Source of the DNA: Candidatus Hemicellulosilyticus sp. P3
GTDB lineage: Bacteria; Bacteroidota; Bacteroidia; Bacteroidales; P3
Assembly: GCA_001543385.1 (NCBI GenBank)
Contig: LPNH01000003.1
Coordinates: 1-64,000 of the forward strand
Direction of reading: 5' to 3'
Length of the DNA stretch: 64,000 nt
Below the pieces are notes generated by a model. It was not told the origin of the DNA. It saw only the letters and a list, made by a program, of their open reading frames with translations, and ran no database searches. The stretch's first letter is position 1, and the number at the start of each line of letters is the position of its first letter. Both the position numbers and the translations under genes were made by a program. Shown in pieces: positions 55,546-64,000 of the stretch.

Positions 55546-56826
55546 ATGCAAAGAGATACTGCAATTTTCGACCTCATCCAAAAGGAGCGGGAACGTCAGA
55601 CCAAAGGCATCGAGCTGATTGCCTCCGAGAACTTCGTCAGCGACCAGGTGATGGAAGCCATGGGCAGCGTGATGACCAACAAATACGCGGAAGGCTACCC
55701 CGGCAAGCGCTACTACGGCGGCTGCCAGGTGGTCGACCAGAGCGAGACCATCGCCATCGAGCGTGCCAAGCAACTCTACGGAGCCTGCTGGGCCAACGTG
55801 CAGCCCCACAGCGGCGCACAGGCCAACATGGCCGTCTTTCTCGCCTGCCTCAACGCCGGCGACACCTTCATGGGCATGGACCTCAACCACGGCGGCCATC
55901 TCAGCCACGGCAGCCCCGTCAACTTCAGCGGCATCAACTACAAAGTGGTCGGCTACCAAGTGAAGGAAGAGACCGGCATGGTCGACTACGAAGACATGGA
56001 GAAGAAAGCTCTCGAGTTCCGTCCTAAGCTCATCATCGGCGGCGGCAGCGCCTACAGCCGCGATTGGGATTGGGCCCGCATGCGCGAGATCGCCGACCGC
56101 ATCGGCGCCATCCTCATGGGCGACATCAGCCACCCCTCCGGCCTCATCGCCAAGGGTTACCTGAACAACGCCGTCAAGTATTGCCACATTGTCACCACCA
56201 CCACCCACAAGACCCTCCGCGGACCGCGCGGCGGCATGATCCTCATGGGTCAGGACTTCGACAACCCCTGGGGCAAGACCACTCCGAAGGGTGAGATCAA
56301 GAAGATGAGCGCCCTGCTCGACAGCGCAGTCTTCCCCGGCACCCAGGGCGGCCCCCTGGAGCATGTCATCGCCGCCAAGGCCGTCGCCCTCGGCGAAGCC
56401 CTCACCGACAGCTACGACCAGTACATCCAGCAGGTGATGAAGAACGCCAAGACCATGTGCGAAGCCTTTGTGGCCAAGGGCTACAAAGTCATCAGCGGCG
56501 GCACCGACAACCACCTTATGCTCATCGACCTGCGCACCAAGTTTCCCGAGCTCACCGGTAAAGAGGCCGAGAACGCCCTCGTGGCCGCCGACATCACCGT
56601 CAACAAAAACATGGTCCCCTTCGATAGCCGCAGCGCCTTCAAAACCAGCGGTCTGCGCGTCGGAACGCCCGCCATCACCACCCGTGGCCTGAAAGAAGGC
56701 GACATGCAGGTCATCGTCGACATGATCGACACCGTCCTCTGCAACCCGACCGACGAGGCCGTCCGCGCCAAGATCACCGGCCAGGTCAACGAGATGATGC
56801 AGCATCGTCCGCTGTTTGCCTGGTAA
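55546..56826 (+). CDS. glyA: Serine hydroxymethyltransferase
   Basis: A 426-residue PLP enzyme read from ATG 55546 ([20 protein letters not shown]). It interconverts serine and glycine with tetrahydrofolate. Typical stretches are [51 protein letters not shown], and the PLP-lysine motif [17 protein letters not shown]. The upstream ORF extension to 55480 overlaps the promoter and lacks family similarity. It ends at a GNRA-loop terminator. Confidence 0.97.
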   Translation: MQRDTAIFDLIQKERERQTKGIELIASENFVSDQVMEAMGSVMTNKYAEGYPGKRYYGGCQVVDQSETIAIERAKQLYGACWANVQPHSGAQANMAVFLACLNAGDTFMGMDLNHGGHLSHGSPVNFSGINYKVVGYQVKEETGMVDYEDMEKKALEFRPKLIIGGGSAYSRDWDWARMREIADRIGAILMGDISHPSGLIAKGYLNNAVKYCHIVTTTTHKTLRGPRGGMILMGQDFDNPWGKTTPKGEIKKMSALLDSAVFPGTQGGPLEHVIAAKAVALGEALTDSYDQYIQQVMKNAKTMCEAFVAKGYKVISGGTDNHLMLIDLRTKFPELTGKEAENALVAADITVNKNMVPFDSRSAFKTSGLRVGTPAITTRGLKEGDMQVIVDMIDTVLCNPTDEAVRAKITGQVNEMMQHRPLFAW

Positions 56827-56870
56827 TACTGGTAATAGATGAGCCCCGCCGGGGCGAGTCAATCATGTAC

Positions 56871-56903
56871 AACCGCCGAGGGTGCAAACCCTCGGCGGTT
56901 TAT
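56871..56903 (+). terminator. Terminator after glyA with GCAA tetraloop
   Basis: AACCGCCGAGGGT (56871-56883) pairs perfectly with 56888-56900 around a GNRA tetraloop (GCAA), followed by TTTATT. The remaining 56904-57083 stretch contains nothing I can recognise. Confidence 0.88.
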
Positions 56904-57083
56904 TATCCTTGACAAGACAAGACCGCATAGTGGGCGGCGGACCTGCCAAACATATCAAGCCCACGCGACCCGGCCAGACGGATAGTGCAGTTGCTATGTC
57001 GACTACGCCCGAGAAGACATCCGCCAGGACGTTGCAGCACAATAAAACCGTCCATTCCTCGTTATGGCAAAAAATGAATCGGA

Positions 57084-57566
57084 ATGAAAAAAATACTTTT
57101 GCTCTTCTCCCTGACGGCCTGTATGGCTACAGCTCTGTGGGCGCAGGCTCCGCAGGTCTATGATGAGAGCCTCGACGCGATGGAGCAGATCCGCGAGGCC
57201 ACGGTGACGGCTCGTGCAACCGGCCGCTATGTGATGTGCCAGGTGGGCGGCAACTGGTGCCCCTGGTGCCTGCGCTTTGCCGAGTTCGCCACCACCGACA
57301 GCGTCGTCGCGCCGCTCATGGAGGAAAACTACCTCTACATCCACGTCAACTATTCGAAAGCCAACAAGAACCTCGAAGCCATGAAGTTCCTTGGCAATCC
57401 GGGCCGTTTCGGCTACCCGGTGTTTGTGGTGATCAACGAGAATGGCGACCCCATCCACATCCAGGAGAGCGAGAGCCTCGAGGAGGGCAAGGGCTACAGC
57501 CGCAAGCGCGTGGAGAAGTTCCTCCGCCTGTGGAACAAAAAGGCCGTCGAGGCAGAGGCAAAATAG
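57084..57566 (+). CDS. Exported thioredoxin-fold protein (WCPWC)
   Basis: This 160-residue protein has signal peptide MKKILLLFSLTACMATALWA. A thioredoxin-like domain follows, with active site WCPWC in VGGNWCPWCLRFAEFA (about residues 58-62). Then come VAPLMEENYLYIHVNYSK, the cis-Pro region FGYPVFVVINENG, and a C-terminal helix. The extra N-terminal helix (AMEQIREATVTARATGRYVM) resembles DUF255/Thioredoxin_7 proteins. A periplasmic disulfide or thiol role is likely. Confidence 0.88.
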   Translation: MKKILLLFSLTACMATALWAQAPQVYDESLDAMEQIREATVTARATGRYVMCQVGGNWCPWCLRFAEFATTDSVVAPLMEENYLYIHVNYSKANKNLEAMKFLGNPGRFGYPVFVVINENGDPIHIQESESLEEGKGYSRKRVEKFLRLWNKKAVEAEAK

Positions 57567-57704
57567 ATTGACACGCGACAGGCCCGACCCATATCGGCGG
57601 CGGCGCGAGAATGCCTGCGGCACTCCTGCGTCAGGTCCACCCGGCCGTCCAGTCCCGGCAATGCGGCTCACCCTGTGGAATACGCCAAAGAATAAAGAAA
57701 AGAA

Positions 57705-58874
57705 ATGAAATACAATTTCGATGAACCGATAGAGCGGCGGGGAACCGACTGCTTCAAGTGGGACGCGCTGCCGGCGATGTACGGACGCGACGACCTCACG
57801 CCCATGTGGGTGGCGGATATGGACTTCCGCACGCCCGACTTCGTCATGGAGGCCCTCCGCAGGCGCTGCGACCACGAGGTGCTGGGCTACACAATGCCAT
57901 CCGCGCATTACTGGCAGGCGGTGACCGCATGGCTGCAGCACCACTACGCCATACAGGCCACAAAAGACGAACTGCATTTCATCCCCGGCATTGTGGCGGG
58001 CATCTCGTTCGCGCTGCTATGCCTGACACAGCCGGGCGACCGTGTGCTGGTGACCGTCCCCGTCTATCCGCCGTTTCTCAACCTGCCCCGTGCGAGCGGC
58101 CGCGAACTGATTTGCAGCCCACTGAAAACAGAGAACGGCCGTTTTGAGATCGACTTCGACGACTTTGAACGCAAGGCGGAGGGCTGCCAAGTCTTCATCA
58201 TGAGCAACCCGCACAACCCCGCCGGCACGGTGTGGGGCAGGGAGGTGCTGGAAAAAGTGGCCGAAATCTGCGAGCGTAAGGGCATCATCGTCATCAGCGA
58301 CGAGATCCATGCCGACCTCACCCTGCCCGGACAAAAGCATGTGAGCTACAGCACCGTCAGCAAAGCCGCCGCCCGCCACAGCATCACCTTCGTGGCCCCC
58401 AGCAAGACCTTCAACATCGCCGGACTGGGCAGTTCGGTGTCCTACATTGCCGACGCCGCCCTGCGGCACCGTTTCTTCGGCTGGCTTGAATCCTTAGGGC
58501 TTGCCGGCGGCAACATCTTTGCCTTCACCGCCGCCGAGGCCGCCTTTGCCCACGGTGCGGAGTGGCTGGATCAGATGCTGCAATACCTGCACGGCAACGT
58601 GCAGACGCTCGACAGCTTCCTCCAGGAGCGTATGCCCCGGGTGAAGGCCGTGCTTCCCGAAGCCTCCTACCTTGCCTGGCTCGACTTTGGCGCCTACGGC
58701 CTTGCCCACAAAGAGTTGGCCGGCCGGCTGGTCGCAGAGGCACGTGTGGCGCTTAACGACGGCCCCACCTTCGGCGGCGACGCCTACCAGTGCTGTTTCC
58801 GGCTCAACCTCGGCTGTCCCCGTGCGATGCTGCTCGACAGCTTGGAACGCATTTCTCAAGTGGTGGGACAATGA
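57705..58874 (+). CDS. PatB/MalY-type PLP-dependent C-S lyase (aminotransferase fold)
   Basis: This 389-residue fold-type I PLP enzyme resembles PatB/MalY cystathionine beta-lyases. N-terminal DEPIERRGTDCFKWDAL and MWVADMDFRTPDFVMEAL are typical of the group. IMSNPHNPAGTVWGREVLEKV and VISDEIHADLTLPGQKH hold cofactor residues. The PLP lysine is in APSKTFNIAGLGSS. It probably releases thiol, ammonia and pyruvate from cystathionine or cysteine, which fits sulfur amino-acid breakdown. It could also act as an aminotransferase. It starts 138 bases after the thioredoxin-like gene. That gap shows no clear feature. Confidence 0.9.
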   Translation: MKYNFDEPIERRGTDCFKWDALPAMYGRDDLTPMWVADMDFRTPDFVMEALRRRCDHEVLGYTMPSAHYWQAVTAWLQHHYAIQATKDELHFIPGIVAGISFALLCLTQPGDRVLVTVPVYPPFLNLPRASGRELICSPLKTENGRFEIDFDDFERKAEGCQVFIMSNPHNPAGTVWGREVLEKVAEICERKGIIVISDEIHADLTLPGQKHVSYSTVSKAAARHSITFVAPSKTFNIAGLGSSVSYIADAALRHRFFGWLESLGLAGGNIFAFTAAEAAFAHGAEWLDQMLQYLHGNVQTLDSFLQERMPRVKAVLPEASYLAWLDFGAYGLAHKELAGRLVAEARVALNDGPTFGGDAYQCCFRLNLGCPRAMLLDSLERISQVVGQ

Positions 58875-58928
58875 AAACATCAAATCGACGTTAAATAGAT
58901 TGAAAAACCCCGCATCACCATCGACACA

Positions 58929-59948
58929 ATGAACATTTTGGTCACCGGCGGAGCCGGTTTTATCGGCTCCCACACGCTAATTGAACTCTACAAAGCCGGC
59001 CACACCGCCGTCGTCGCCGACAACTTCTCCAACAGCAACCCCGAGTCGCTGCGGCGCGTCGCCGGGATAATCGGCATCCCGGAGGTGCCTTTCAGCCACG
59101 TCGACATCCGCGACCGCGAAGGCTTGGAAAAAATCTTTGCCGCACATCGCTTCGACGCCTGCATCCACTTCGCCGGCCTCAAGGCCGTAGGCGAGAGCGT
59201 CGAGAAACCGTGGGAATACTACGAGAACAACATCGGCGGCACGCTGACGCTCCTTGACGTGATGCGCCGTCACGGCTGCAAAAACATCATCTTCAGCTCC
59301 AGCGCCACCGTCTACGGCGACCCCGCCGAGATCCCCATCACCGAGCGTTGCCCCAAAGGCCGCTGCACCAACCCCTACGGCTGGACCAAGAGCATGATCG
59401 AACAGGTGCTGACAGACCTGCAGAAAGCCGACGCGGAATGGAACGTCATCCTGCTGCGCTACTTCAACCCCGTGGGTGCGCACCCGTCGGGCAGGATAGG
59501 GGAGAACCCCGGCGGCATTCCCAACAACCTCATGCCCTACATCACCCAGGTGGCCGTCGGCAAGCGCAAAGAGCTCGGCGTTTTCGGCAACGACTACCCC
59601 ACGCCCGACGGCACCGGCGTGCGCGACTACATCCATGTCTGCGACCTTGCCGCCGGCCATGTCGCCGCCCTGCAGGCCATCGGCCGCCGTTGCGGCGTCG
59701 GCGTCTACAACATGGGCACCGGCCACGGCTATTCGGTGCTCGACATGGTCAAAGCCTTCGTCCGTGTCAACGGTGTCGACGTGCCCTACAGCATCAAGCC
59801 CCGCCGTGCCGGCGACATCGCCACCTGCTACTGCAACCCCACCAAAGCCAAAGCCGAGCTGGGCTGGGAGGCCCGCCGCAGCATTGACGACATGGTCCGC
59901 GACAGCTGGAACTGGCAGCGGCACAACCCCGACGGCTACCCCGAATGA
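58929..59948 (+). CDS. galE: UDP-glucose 4-epimerase
   Basis: This 339-residue short-chain dehydrogenase-type enzyme interconverts UDP-glucose and UDP-galactose. Motifs are NAD-binding ILVTGGAGFIGSHTLIEL, HFAGLKAVGESVEKPWEYY, FSSSATVYGDP (catalytic Ser/Thr), YGWTKSMIEQVL (Tyr-x-x-x-Lys) and RYFNPVGAHPSGRIGE. VRDYIHVCDLAAGHVAAL and YNMGTGHGYSVLDMV are GalE hallmarks. It lies 54 bases after the lyase gene. Confidence 0.95.
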   Translation: MNILVTGGAGFIGSHTLIELYKAGHTAVVADNFSNSNPESLRRVAGIIGIPEVPFSHVDIRDREGLEKIFAAHRFDACIHFAGLKAVGESVEKPWEYYENNIGGTLTLLDVMRRHGCKNIIFSSSATVYGDPAEIPITERCPKGRCTNPYGWTKSMIEQVLTDLQKADAEWNVILLRYFNPVGAHPSGRIGENPGGIPNNLMPYITQVAVGKRKELGVFGNDYPTPDGTGVRDYIHVCDLAAGHVAALQAIGRRCGVGVYNMGTGHGYSVLDMVKAFVRVNGVDVPYSIKPRRAGDIATCYCNPTKAKAELGWEARRSIDDMVRDSWNWQRHNPDGYPE

Positions 59949-60003
59949 GACGCTCCGGAGGCCCGGAACACTGCAACCCCGACAAAATCCCAATACAAGC
60001 GCC

Positions 60004-60570
60004 ATGTACGAACACATCATCAAACACTACACCGACTTTCCCAAGCCGGGCATCGATTTCATCGACATCTTGCCCTTTCTGCACGACAAGACGGCCTTTC
60101 GCGACGCCGTCTGTCGCCTCGACACCCTCTGCACCGCCCCCAACGTGGCCACCGTCGAGGCCCGCGGCTTCCTCTTTGCCGCCCCGTTGCTGGTGCAGTC
60201 AGAGCACATCCAGACCCTTGTCCCCGTCCGTAAAAAAGGCAAATTGCCCTACGCCGAAGGCGACCTGCATAGCGTCTCCATCGAGAAAGAATACGGCCGC
60301 GACGAGGTGTATTACCGCCTCAGCGACCTGGCCGCCTGCCGCCCTGAGGACGGCGTCGTCGAGCTGACCCTGCTCGACGACCTGCTGGCCACCGGCGGCA
60401 CCGCCCTCGGCATCGCCCAGGCGCTCAACCGCGAGACGGTCAACGGCTGCCGTGTGCATGTAAAAGAGTTCCTCTTCCTGGTCGAGCTGACAGATTTGCA
60501 GGGCCGCGCACAACTCGAACAACTCGCTCCCGTCCGCAGTCTGATGTCTGTCGGCGGCACGGAAAGTTGA
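60004..60570 (+). CDS. apt: Adenine phosphoribosyltransferase
   Basis: A 188-residue purine salvage enzyme read from ATG 60004 (MYEHIIKHYTDFPKPGIDFI). PGIDFIDILPFLHD and VEARGFLFAAPLL are typical. The PRPP-binding motif is LTLLDDLLATGGTALGIA with the two acidic residues and TGGT. The flexible loop VRKKGKLPYAEGDLHSVSIEKEYG matches Apt. The larger ORF starting at 59635 overlaps galE in another frame and is not used. It is followed by a terminator. Confidence 0.92.
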   Translation: MYEHIIKHYTDFPKPGIDFIDILPFLHDKTAFRDAVCRLDTLCTAPNVATVEARGFLFAAPLLVQSEHIQTLVPVRKKGKLPYAEGDLHSVSIEKEYGRDEVYYRLSDLAACRPEDGVVELTLLDDLLATGGTALGIAQALNRETVNGCRVHVKEFLFLVELTDLQGRAQLEQLAPVRSLMSVGGTES

Positions 60571-60597
60571 GTGCGGATTGTCTTGAACACCGCTGCA

Positions 60598-60622
60598 GGC
60601 TGACGTTTTGTCAGCCTTTTTT
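60598..60622 (+). terminator. Terminator after apt
   Basis: GGCTGAC (60598-60604), GTTTT loop, GTCAGCC (60610-60616) and T6. It overlaps the -33 element of the clpB promoter. Confidence 0.88.
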
Positions 60623-60639
60623 GTTTGGTATTATCCTTG
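60607..60639 (+). promoter_or_regulatory. Promoter of clpB
   Basis: TTTG at 60607-60610 and TATCCTTG at 60632-60639 (one mismatch to TAnnTTTG) are 21 bases apart. The -33 element lies within the loop and right arm of the apt terminator. Confidence 0.6.
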
Positions 60640-60676
60640 TTACGGAAAACATAGGAAAACAAAACAACAAAAACAG

Positions 60677-63271
60677 ATGACCTTAGACAAGTTCACAATC
60701 AAAGCGCAAGAGGCCGTGCAGAAAGCACAGTCCATTGCCGTCGGGGGGCAGCATCCCGCCATCGAGACGGCGCACCTGCTGAAAGGGCTCCTCTCGGAAG
60801 ACGAGAATGTGACCCCCTACCTCCTCAAGAAAATGGAGGTCAACATCCCGCGTCTGACACAACAGGTCGACGACATCCTGGGCGGCATGCCGCGCGTCAG
60901 CGGCGGCCAGGTCTACCTCTCCAGCGACGCCAACCAGGCCCTTGTGGCCGCCACGCAGCGTGCCACCAAGATGAACGACGACTTTGTCAGCGTCGAACAC
61001 CTGCTGCTGGGCCTCGTCGGCGGGCGCGACCGTGTCAGCCAGATGCTCAAAGACGCAGGCGTCAGCGAGAAGTCGCTCCTCACGGCCATCGCCGACCTGC
61101 GCAAAGGCAGCAAAGTCACCAGCCCCAACCAGGAGCAGACGATGAACGCCTTGAACAAATACGCCAAAAACCTCAACCAGCTGGCGCAGGCCGGCAAGCT
61201 CGACCCCGTCATCGGCCGCGACGAAGAGATCCGGCGTGTGTTGCAGATACTCAGCCGCCGCACCAAAAACAACCCCATCCTCATCGGCGAGCCCGGCGTC
61301 GGCAAAACCGCCATCGCCGAAGGCCTGGCCCACCGCATCGTCAGCGGCGACGTCCCCGAGAACCTCAAAAGCAAAACCATCTACAGCCTCGACATGGGCG
61401 CCCTGGTGGCCGGTGCCAAATACAAGGGTGAGTTCGAGGAACGGCTGAAGAGCGTCATCCGCGAAATCAACGAAGCCGACGGCGAAATCGTGCTCTTTAT
61501 CGACGAGATCCACACCCTCGTGGGCGCCGGCGGCGGCGAGGGCGCCATGGACGCCGCCAACATCCTCAAGCCCGCCCTGGCCCGCGGCGAGCTGCGGGCC
61601 ATCGGCGCCACCACCTTGGCCGAATACCAGAAATACTTCGAAAAAGACAAAGCCCTCGAGCGCCGCTTCCAGAGCGTGCTCATCGACGAACCGTCGGTGC
61701 CCGACACCATCAGCATCCTGCGCGGGCTGAAAGAACGTTACGAGGTGCACCACAAAGTGCGCATCAAAGACGAAGCCATCATCTCGGCCGCCGAGCTCAG
61801 CCACCGCTACATCTCCAACCGCTTCCTCCCCGACAAAGCCATCGACCTCATCGACGAGGCGGCCGCCCGGTTGCGCATGGAGATCGACTCCGTGCCCGAA
61901 GAACTTGACGAAATCGAGCGCCGCATCCGCCAGTTGGAAATCGAGCGCGAAGCCATCAAACGCGAAAAAGACCACGACAAGCTGGAGCAGCTGGGCAAAG
62001 AAATCGGCGAGCTCAACGAGCGGCGCAACAGCATGAAAGCCCGTTGGCAGAGCGAGAAAACCGTCGTCGAAGCCATCCAGGCCGAGGTCAAAAACATCGA
62101 AAGCTACAAATTCGAAGCCGAGCAGGCCGAGCGCTCCGGCGACTACGGCAAAGTGGCCGAGCTGCGCTACGGCCGCATCAAAGAAGCCGAGCAACACGTC
62201 ACCGACCTGAAAGAGCAACTCAAAACCATGCAGGCTGACCAAGCCCTCATCAACGAAGAGGTCGACAGCGAGCAGATTGCCGAAGTCGTCTCCAAATGGA
62301 CCGGCATCCCCGTCACCCGCATGCTGCAGAGCGAGCGCGAGCGCCTGCTGCGCCTCGAAAAAGAGCTGCATAAGCGTGTCGTGGGCCAGGACGAAGCCAT
62401 CGCCACCGTCGCCAACGCCGTGCGGCGCAGCCGTGCCGGTCTCAGCGACGGCCGCCGCCCCATCGGCTCCTTCCTCTTCCTCGGCACCACCGGTGTCGGC
62501 AAGACCGAGCTGGCGCGTGCCCTGGCCGAGACCCTCTTCGACGACGAGGAAATGATGATCCGCATCGACATGAGCGAATACCAGGAACCCCACAGCGTCA
62601 GCCGGCTCATCGGCGCCCCTCCGGGCTATGTAGGCTACGACGAAAGCGGCCAGCTCACCGAGGCGGTGCGGCGCAAACCCTACAGCATCGTCCTCTTCGA
62701 CGAGATTGAGAAAGCCCACCCCGATGTCTTCAACACCCTGCTTCAGGTGCTCGAAGACGGACGCCTCACCGACAACAAAGGCCGTACCGCCGACTTTCGC
62801 AACACCATCATCATCATGACCTCCAACATGGGCAGCGAGATCATCCGTGAGCGCCTTGACGGCGACAGTGTCAGCGCCTACGACCTCGAGGAAACCCAGC
62901 GGGCCGTCATGGAGTTGCTGCGCCAGCGCGTGCGCCCCGAGTTCCTCAACCGCATCGACGAGGTGGTCATGTTCCGTCCGCTCACCCGTAAGCAGCTGCT
63001 GGGCGTGGTGCGCATCCAGCTCGACGCCGTGGCGCGTATGCTTGAGCACAACGAGATTCTCATCACCGCCACCGACGAGGCGGTGGCCCACCTGGCCGAT
63101 GTGGGCTACGACCCCGCCATGGGCGCCCGCCCTGTCAAGCGTGTCATCCAGCGCGAGGTGCTCAACCCGCTCTCCCAAGAGTTGCTCGAAGGCAAAATCA
63201 ATGCCAAGGACAACATCGTCATCGACACCGTCGACAACCAGCTGGTCTTCTACAACCCGCAGAAGCAGTAG
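60677..63271 (+). CDS. clpB: ATP-dependent disaggregase ClpB
   Basis: An 864-residue hexameric AAA+ disaggregase read from ATG 60677 ([20 protein letters not shown]). It has an N-domain (1-150), AAA1 with Walker [14 protein letters not shown] (about residues 207-219) and Walker [16 protein letters not shown], and a long coiled-coil middle domain (about 395-520, [19 protein letters not shown]) that separates ClpB from ClpA/ClpC. AAA2 has [14 protein letters not shown] and [13 protein letters not shown]. The C-terminal [20 protein letters not shown] is typical. There is no ClpP-binding IGF loop that I can see. It solubilises aggregates with DnaK. Confidence 0.97.
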   Translation: MTLDKFTIKAQEAVQKAQSIAVGGQHPAIETAHLLKGLLSEDENVTPYLLKKMEVNIPRLTQQVDDILGGMPRVSGGQVYLSSDANQALVAATQRATKMNDDFVSVEHLLLGLVGGRDRVSQMLKDAGVSEKSLLTAIADLRKGSKVTSPNQEQTMNALNKYAKNLNQLAQAGKLDPVIGRDEEIRRVLQILSRRTKNNPILIGEPGVGKTAIAEGLAHRIVSGDVPENLKSKTIYSLDMGALVAGAKYKGEFEERLKSVIREINEADGEIVLFIDEIHTLVGAGGGEGAMDAANILKPALARGELRAIGATTLAEYQKYFEKDKALERRFQSVLIDEPSVPDTISILRGLKERYEVHHKVRIKDEAIISAAELSHRYISNRFLPDKAIDLIDEAAARLRMEIDSVPEELDEIERRIRQLEIEREAIKREKDHDKLEQLGKEIGELNERRNSMKARWQSEKTVVEAIQAEVKNIESYKFEAEQAERSGDYGKVAELRYGRIKEAEQHVTDLKEQLKTMQADQALINEEVDSEQIAEVVSKWTGIPVTRMLQSERERLLRLEKELHKRVVGQDEAIATVANAVRRSRAGLSDGRRPIGSFLFLGTTGVGKTELARALAETLFDDEEMMIRIDMSEYQEPHSVSRLIGAPPGYVGYDESGQLTEAVRRKPYSIVLFDEIEKAHPDVFNTLLQVLEDGRLTDNKGRTADFRNTIIIMTSNMGSEIIRERLDGDSVSAYDLEETQRAVMELLRQRVRPEFLNRIDEVVMFRPLTRKQLLGVVRIQLDAVARMLEHNEILITATDEAVAHLADVGYDPAMGARPVKRVIQREVLNPLSQELLEGKINAKDNIVIDTVDNQLVFYNPQKQ

Positions 63272-63293
63272 CCGGCGGTTCCTGTACACGGCC

Positions 63294-63333
63294 AACCGGA
63301 GGTGGAAATGTTCTGCCTCCGGTTTTTTTTTTT
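63294..63333 (+). terminator. Terminator after clpB
   Basis: CCGGAGG (63296-63302) pairs with CCTCCGG (63316-63322) around a 13-base loop, followed by eleven T. Confidence 0.9.
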
Positions 63334-63431
63334 GTCCACGGACTTTCTTTTTTATCCACGGATTATTTTTTATCCACGGATTACACGGATGGGCACGGAT
63401 ATTCTTTATATCCACGGATTACATGGATTTT
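63334..63431. repeat. Second cluster of ATCCACGGATTACACGGATG repeats
   Basis: One full unit (63370-63400: ATCCACGGATTACACGGATG then GGCACGGAT) is flanked by three shorter copies (63334-63351, 63352-63368 and 63408-63431) with T-rich linkers. It is the same family as 21128-21310. It lies directly upstream of the truncated GxxExxY gene. Confidence 0.9.
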
Positions 63432-63475
63432 TCGGCGATTGAAAATAATTTGATGAAAATAACATTTGAGATACC

Positions 63476-63607
63476 ATGATATATGAAGATGAATCCTACG
63501 CCATCAACGGGGCGATGATTGAAGTGTCGAAGCAGCTCGGAAGCGGTTTTCTTGAAAAAGTCTATCAGGAGGCGCTGATGATAGAATTCCAATGTAAAAA
63601 TGTGTAA
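63476..63607 (+). pseudogene. Truncated GxxExxY (PDDEXK-type) protein gene
   Basis: A 43-residue ORF starts MIYEDESYAINGAMIEVSKQ and contains GFLEKVYQEAL, so the family-defining G-x-x-E-x-x-Y is at Gly24, Glu27 and Tyr30. Full members are about 125 residues, with the PD-(D/E)xK nuclease core later. Here the frame stops after EFQCKNV, before the catalytic part. The gene is probably inactive. Its placement directly after the repeat cluster is notable. Confidence 0.8.
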
Positions 63608-63645
63608 ATAGGACATGAAAAGGAAGATATACAGGCAATTGCTAA

Positions 63646-63810
63646 ATTGGAGGATCGGCAAGAAACCTATTTATTACATATGCGCAGAATGTGCCAGACA
63701 TCAGAGAATACCTGACAGCTCGCCAAGTCGTTGCTATATACGGAGTTGAGCGCAGTACACTATACCGTCTGGCTAAGTCAGGTAAGATTCTATGTATAAA
63801 AGCTTTGTGA
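63646..63810 (+). pseudogene. Fragment of a helix-turn-helix (excisionase/MerR-like) protein
   Basis: An open stretch of 54 codons ends in REYLTARQVVAIYGVERST followed by LYRLAKSGKI and a stop at 63808-63810. This resembles the winged helix-turn-helix of excisionase-type proteins (HTH_17), which normally continues about 20 residues past KSGKI. No ATG start is visible in frame. A neighbouring frame from ATG 63615 reads MKRKIYRQLLNWR, reminiscent of AAA ATPase N-termini, but stops at 63749. I read 63608-63830 as decayed accessory DNA. Confidence 0.5.
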
Positions 63811-63834
63811 ATTCAAATTAAATCACTAATTTTG
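63804..63834 (+). promoter_or_regulatory. Promoter of the terminal AAA ATPase gene
   Basis: TTTG at 63804-63807 and TAATTTTG at 63827-63834 with a 19-base spacer. This is one of the best consensus promoters in the window, 27 bases before ATG 63862. Confidence 0.75.
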
Positions 63835-63861
63835 CAGCAATTCTACAAAATCAAACATGTA

Positions 63862-64000
63862 ATGATATTAAAAATCGAATTTGAAAATTTCTTTTCTATT
63901 AGAGATAGAATAAGAATCGACTTCAGAGCAGGAAACATCAATACGGCTCTTGCACGGGAGTTAAGCCATAATGTGATGGAGTGGAACGGTGTGCCTGTGC
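63862..64000 (+). CDS. AAA family ATPase (partial, 3' end outside window)
   Basis: The first 46 codons read MILKIEFENFFSIRDRIRID, then FRAGNINTALARELSHNVME, then WNGVPV. This is the start of the ATP/GTP-binding AAA proteins (AAA_15/AAA_21, OLD- or RloA-like) in which an N-terminal strand IEFENFxSIRD precedes the Walker A, expected just past the window end. Some members act in phage defence or abortive infection. The coding sequence is much more AT-rich than clpB 600 bases upstream, suggesting a different origin. Function beyond ATPase is open. Confidence 0.78.
   Translation, partial: MILKIEFENFFSIRDRIRIDFRAGNINTALARELSHNVMEWNGVPV

Noticed and set aside
59635-60003. Upstream extension of apt inside galE
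   Set aside because: The extension is in a different frame from galE with Ser/Pro/Thr-rich sequence. Apt similarity begins exactly at ATG 60004.
60683-63415. 910-codon open frame antisense to clpB
   Set aside because: It is a shadow of a C-rich coding sequence on the other strand. The translation is a low-complexity Val/Asp/Gly/Phe mix without motifs, and clpB is unambiguous.

Overview
The window reads as chromosomal DNA of a GC-rich member of the Bacteroidales (phylum Bacteroidota). At least a dozen intergenic regions carry the Bacteroidota -7 promoter element TAnnTTTG, often as TATCTTTG, and several also have a TTTG or TTG about 19-23 bases upstream. The gene content fits: a Na+-translocating NQR operon followed by a three-gene fumarate reductase/succinate dehydrogenase, lysine 5,6-aminomutase, ADP-forming acetyl-CoA synthetase, DUF4249, DUF2490, DUF1573, WG-repeat and PepSY-like proteins, an RND efflux operon with a PG0541-type small protein, and a 29-residue AURKAIP1/COX24-type basic protein. 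I read it as an anaerobic, at least partly amino-acid-fermenting organism. That lifestyle is an inference from a few genes.

Layout. 0-1.3 kb: tRNA-Val(CAC), HU-family protein, a tiny ribosomal-type protein and a strong terminator. 1.3-6.5 kb: RNase G, then kamD-kamE-CoA transferase beta (part of the lysine fermentation pathway) and a small envelope protein. 6.5-12.1 kb: a large secreted GH2-type protein that has lost its catalytic glutamates, overlapped by tcdA, then a DUF4249 lipoprotein. 12.1-21.1 kb: leuS, nusB, DUF1573, yajC, ybbR-like, coaE, and a GH3/serine-hydrolase fusion, all on + with several overlaps. 21.1-24.8 kb: a repeat cluster, then UDP-glucose dehydrogenase and ADP-forming acyl-CoA synthetase on the minus strand. 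24.9-36.0 kb: an energy block of a divergent phosphoglycerate kinase, nqrABCDEF and frdCAB. 36.1-43.8 kb: short mixed-strand units, including peptidase, radical SAM, HDIG receptor, DUF2490, ispD and a half-size chromate transporter. 43.8-52.0 kb: terC, a second yajC, and tetR-tolC-MFP-RND-PG0541. 52.1-63.3 kb: PepSY-like, dihydroorotase and WG-repeat protein (minus), then glyA, a thioredoxin-like protein, a PatB-like lyase, galE, apt and clpB. 63.3-64 kb: the same repeat family again, a truncated GxxExxY gene, a decayed helix-turn-helix fragment, and the start of an AAA ATPase in clearly AT-richer DNA. This looks like the edge of an accessory region that continues past the window.

How the parts work together. 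NQR couples NADH oxidation to Na+ export and feeds menaquinol to the fumarate reductase next to it, a typical Bacteroidales anaerobic chain. The ADP-forming synthetase and the lysine aminomutase/CoA-transferase genes point to ATP formation from acyl-CoA and to lysine breakdown, although most of the lysine pathway is not here. The RND set is a self-contained efflux unit under a TetR regulator with a palindrome in its own promoter.

I found no complete undescribed system. The points most worth following are the catalytically dead GH2 protein, the repeat family next to the broken GxxExxY gene at the island edge, the perfectly symmetric divergent promoter at 39221-39262, the enlarged loop in FrdC, and the divergent PGK in front of nqrA. 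Starts were adjusted by hand where an upstream ORF extension looked spurious. Functions rest on motif recognition from memory, without database searches.
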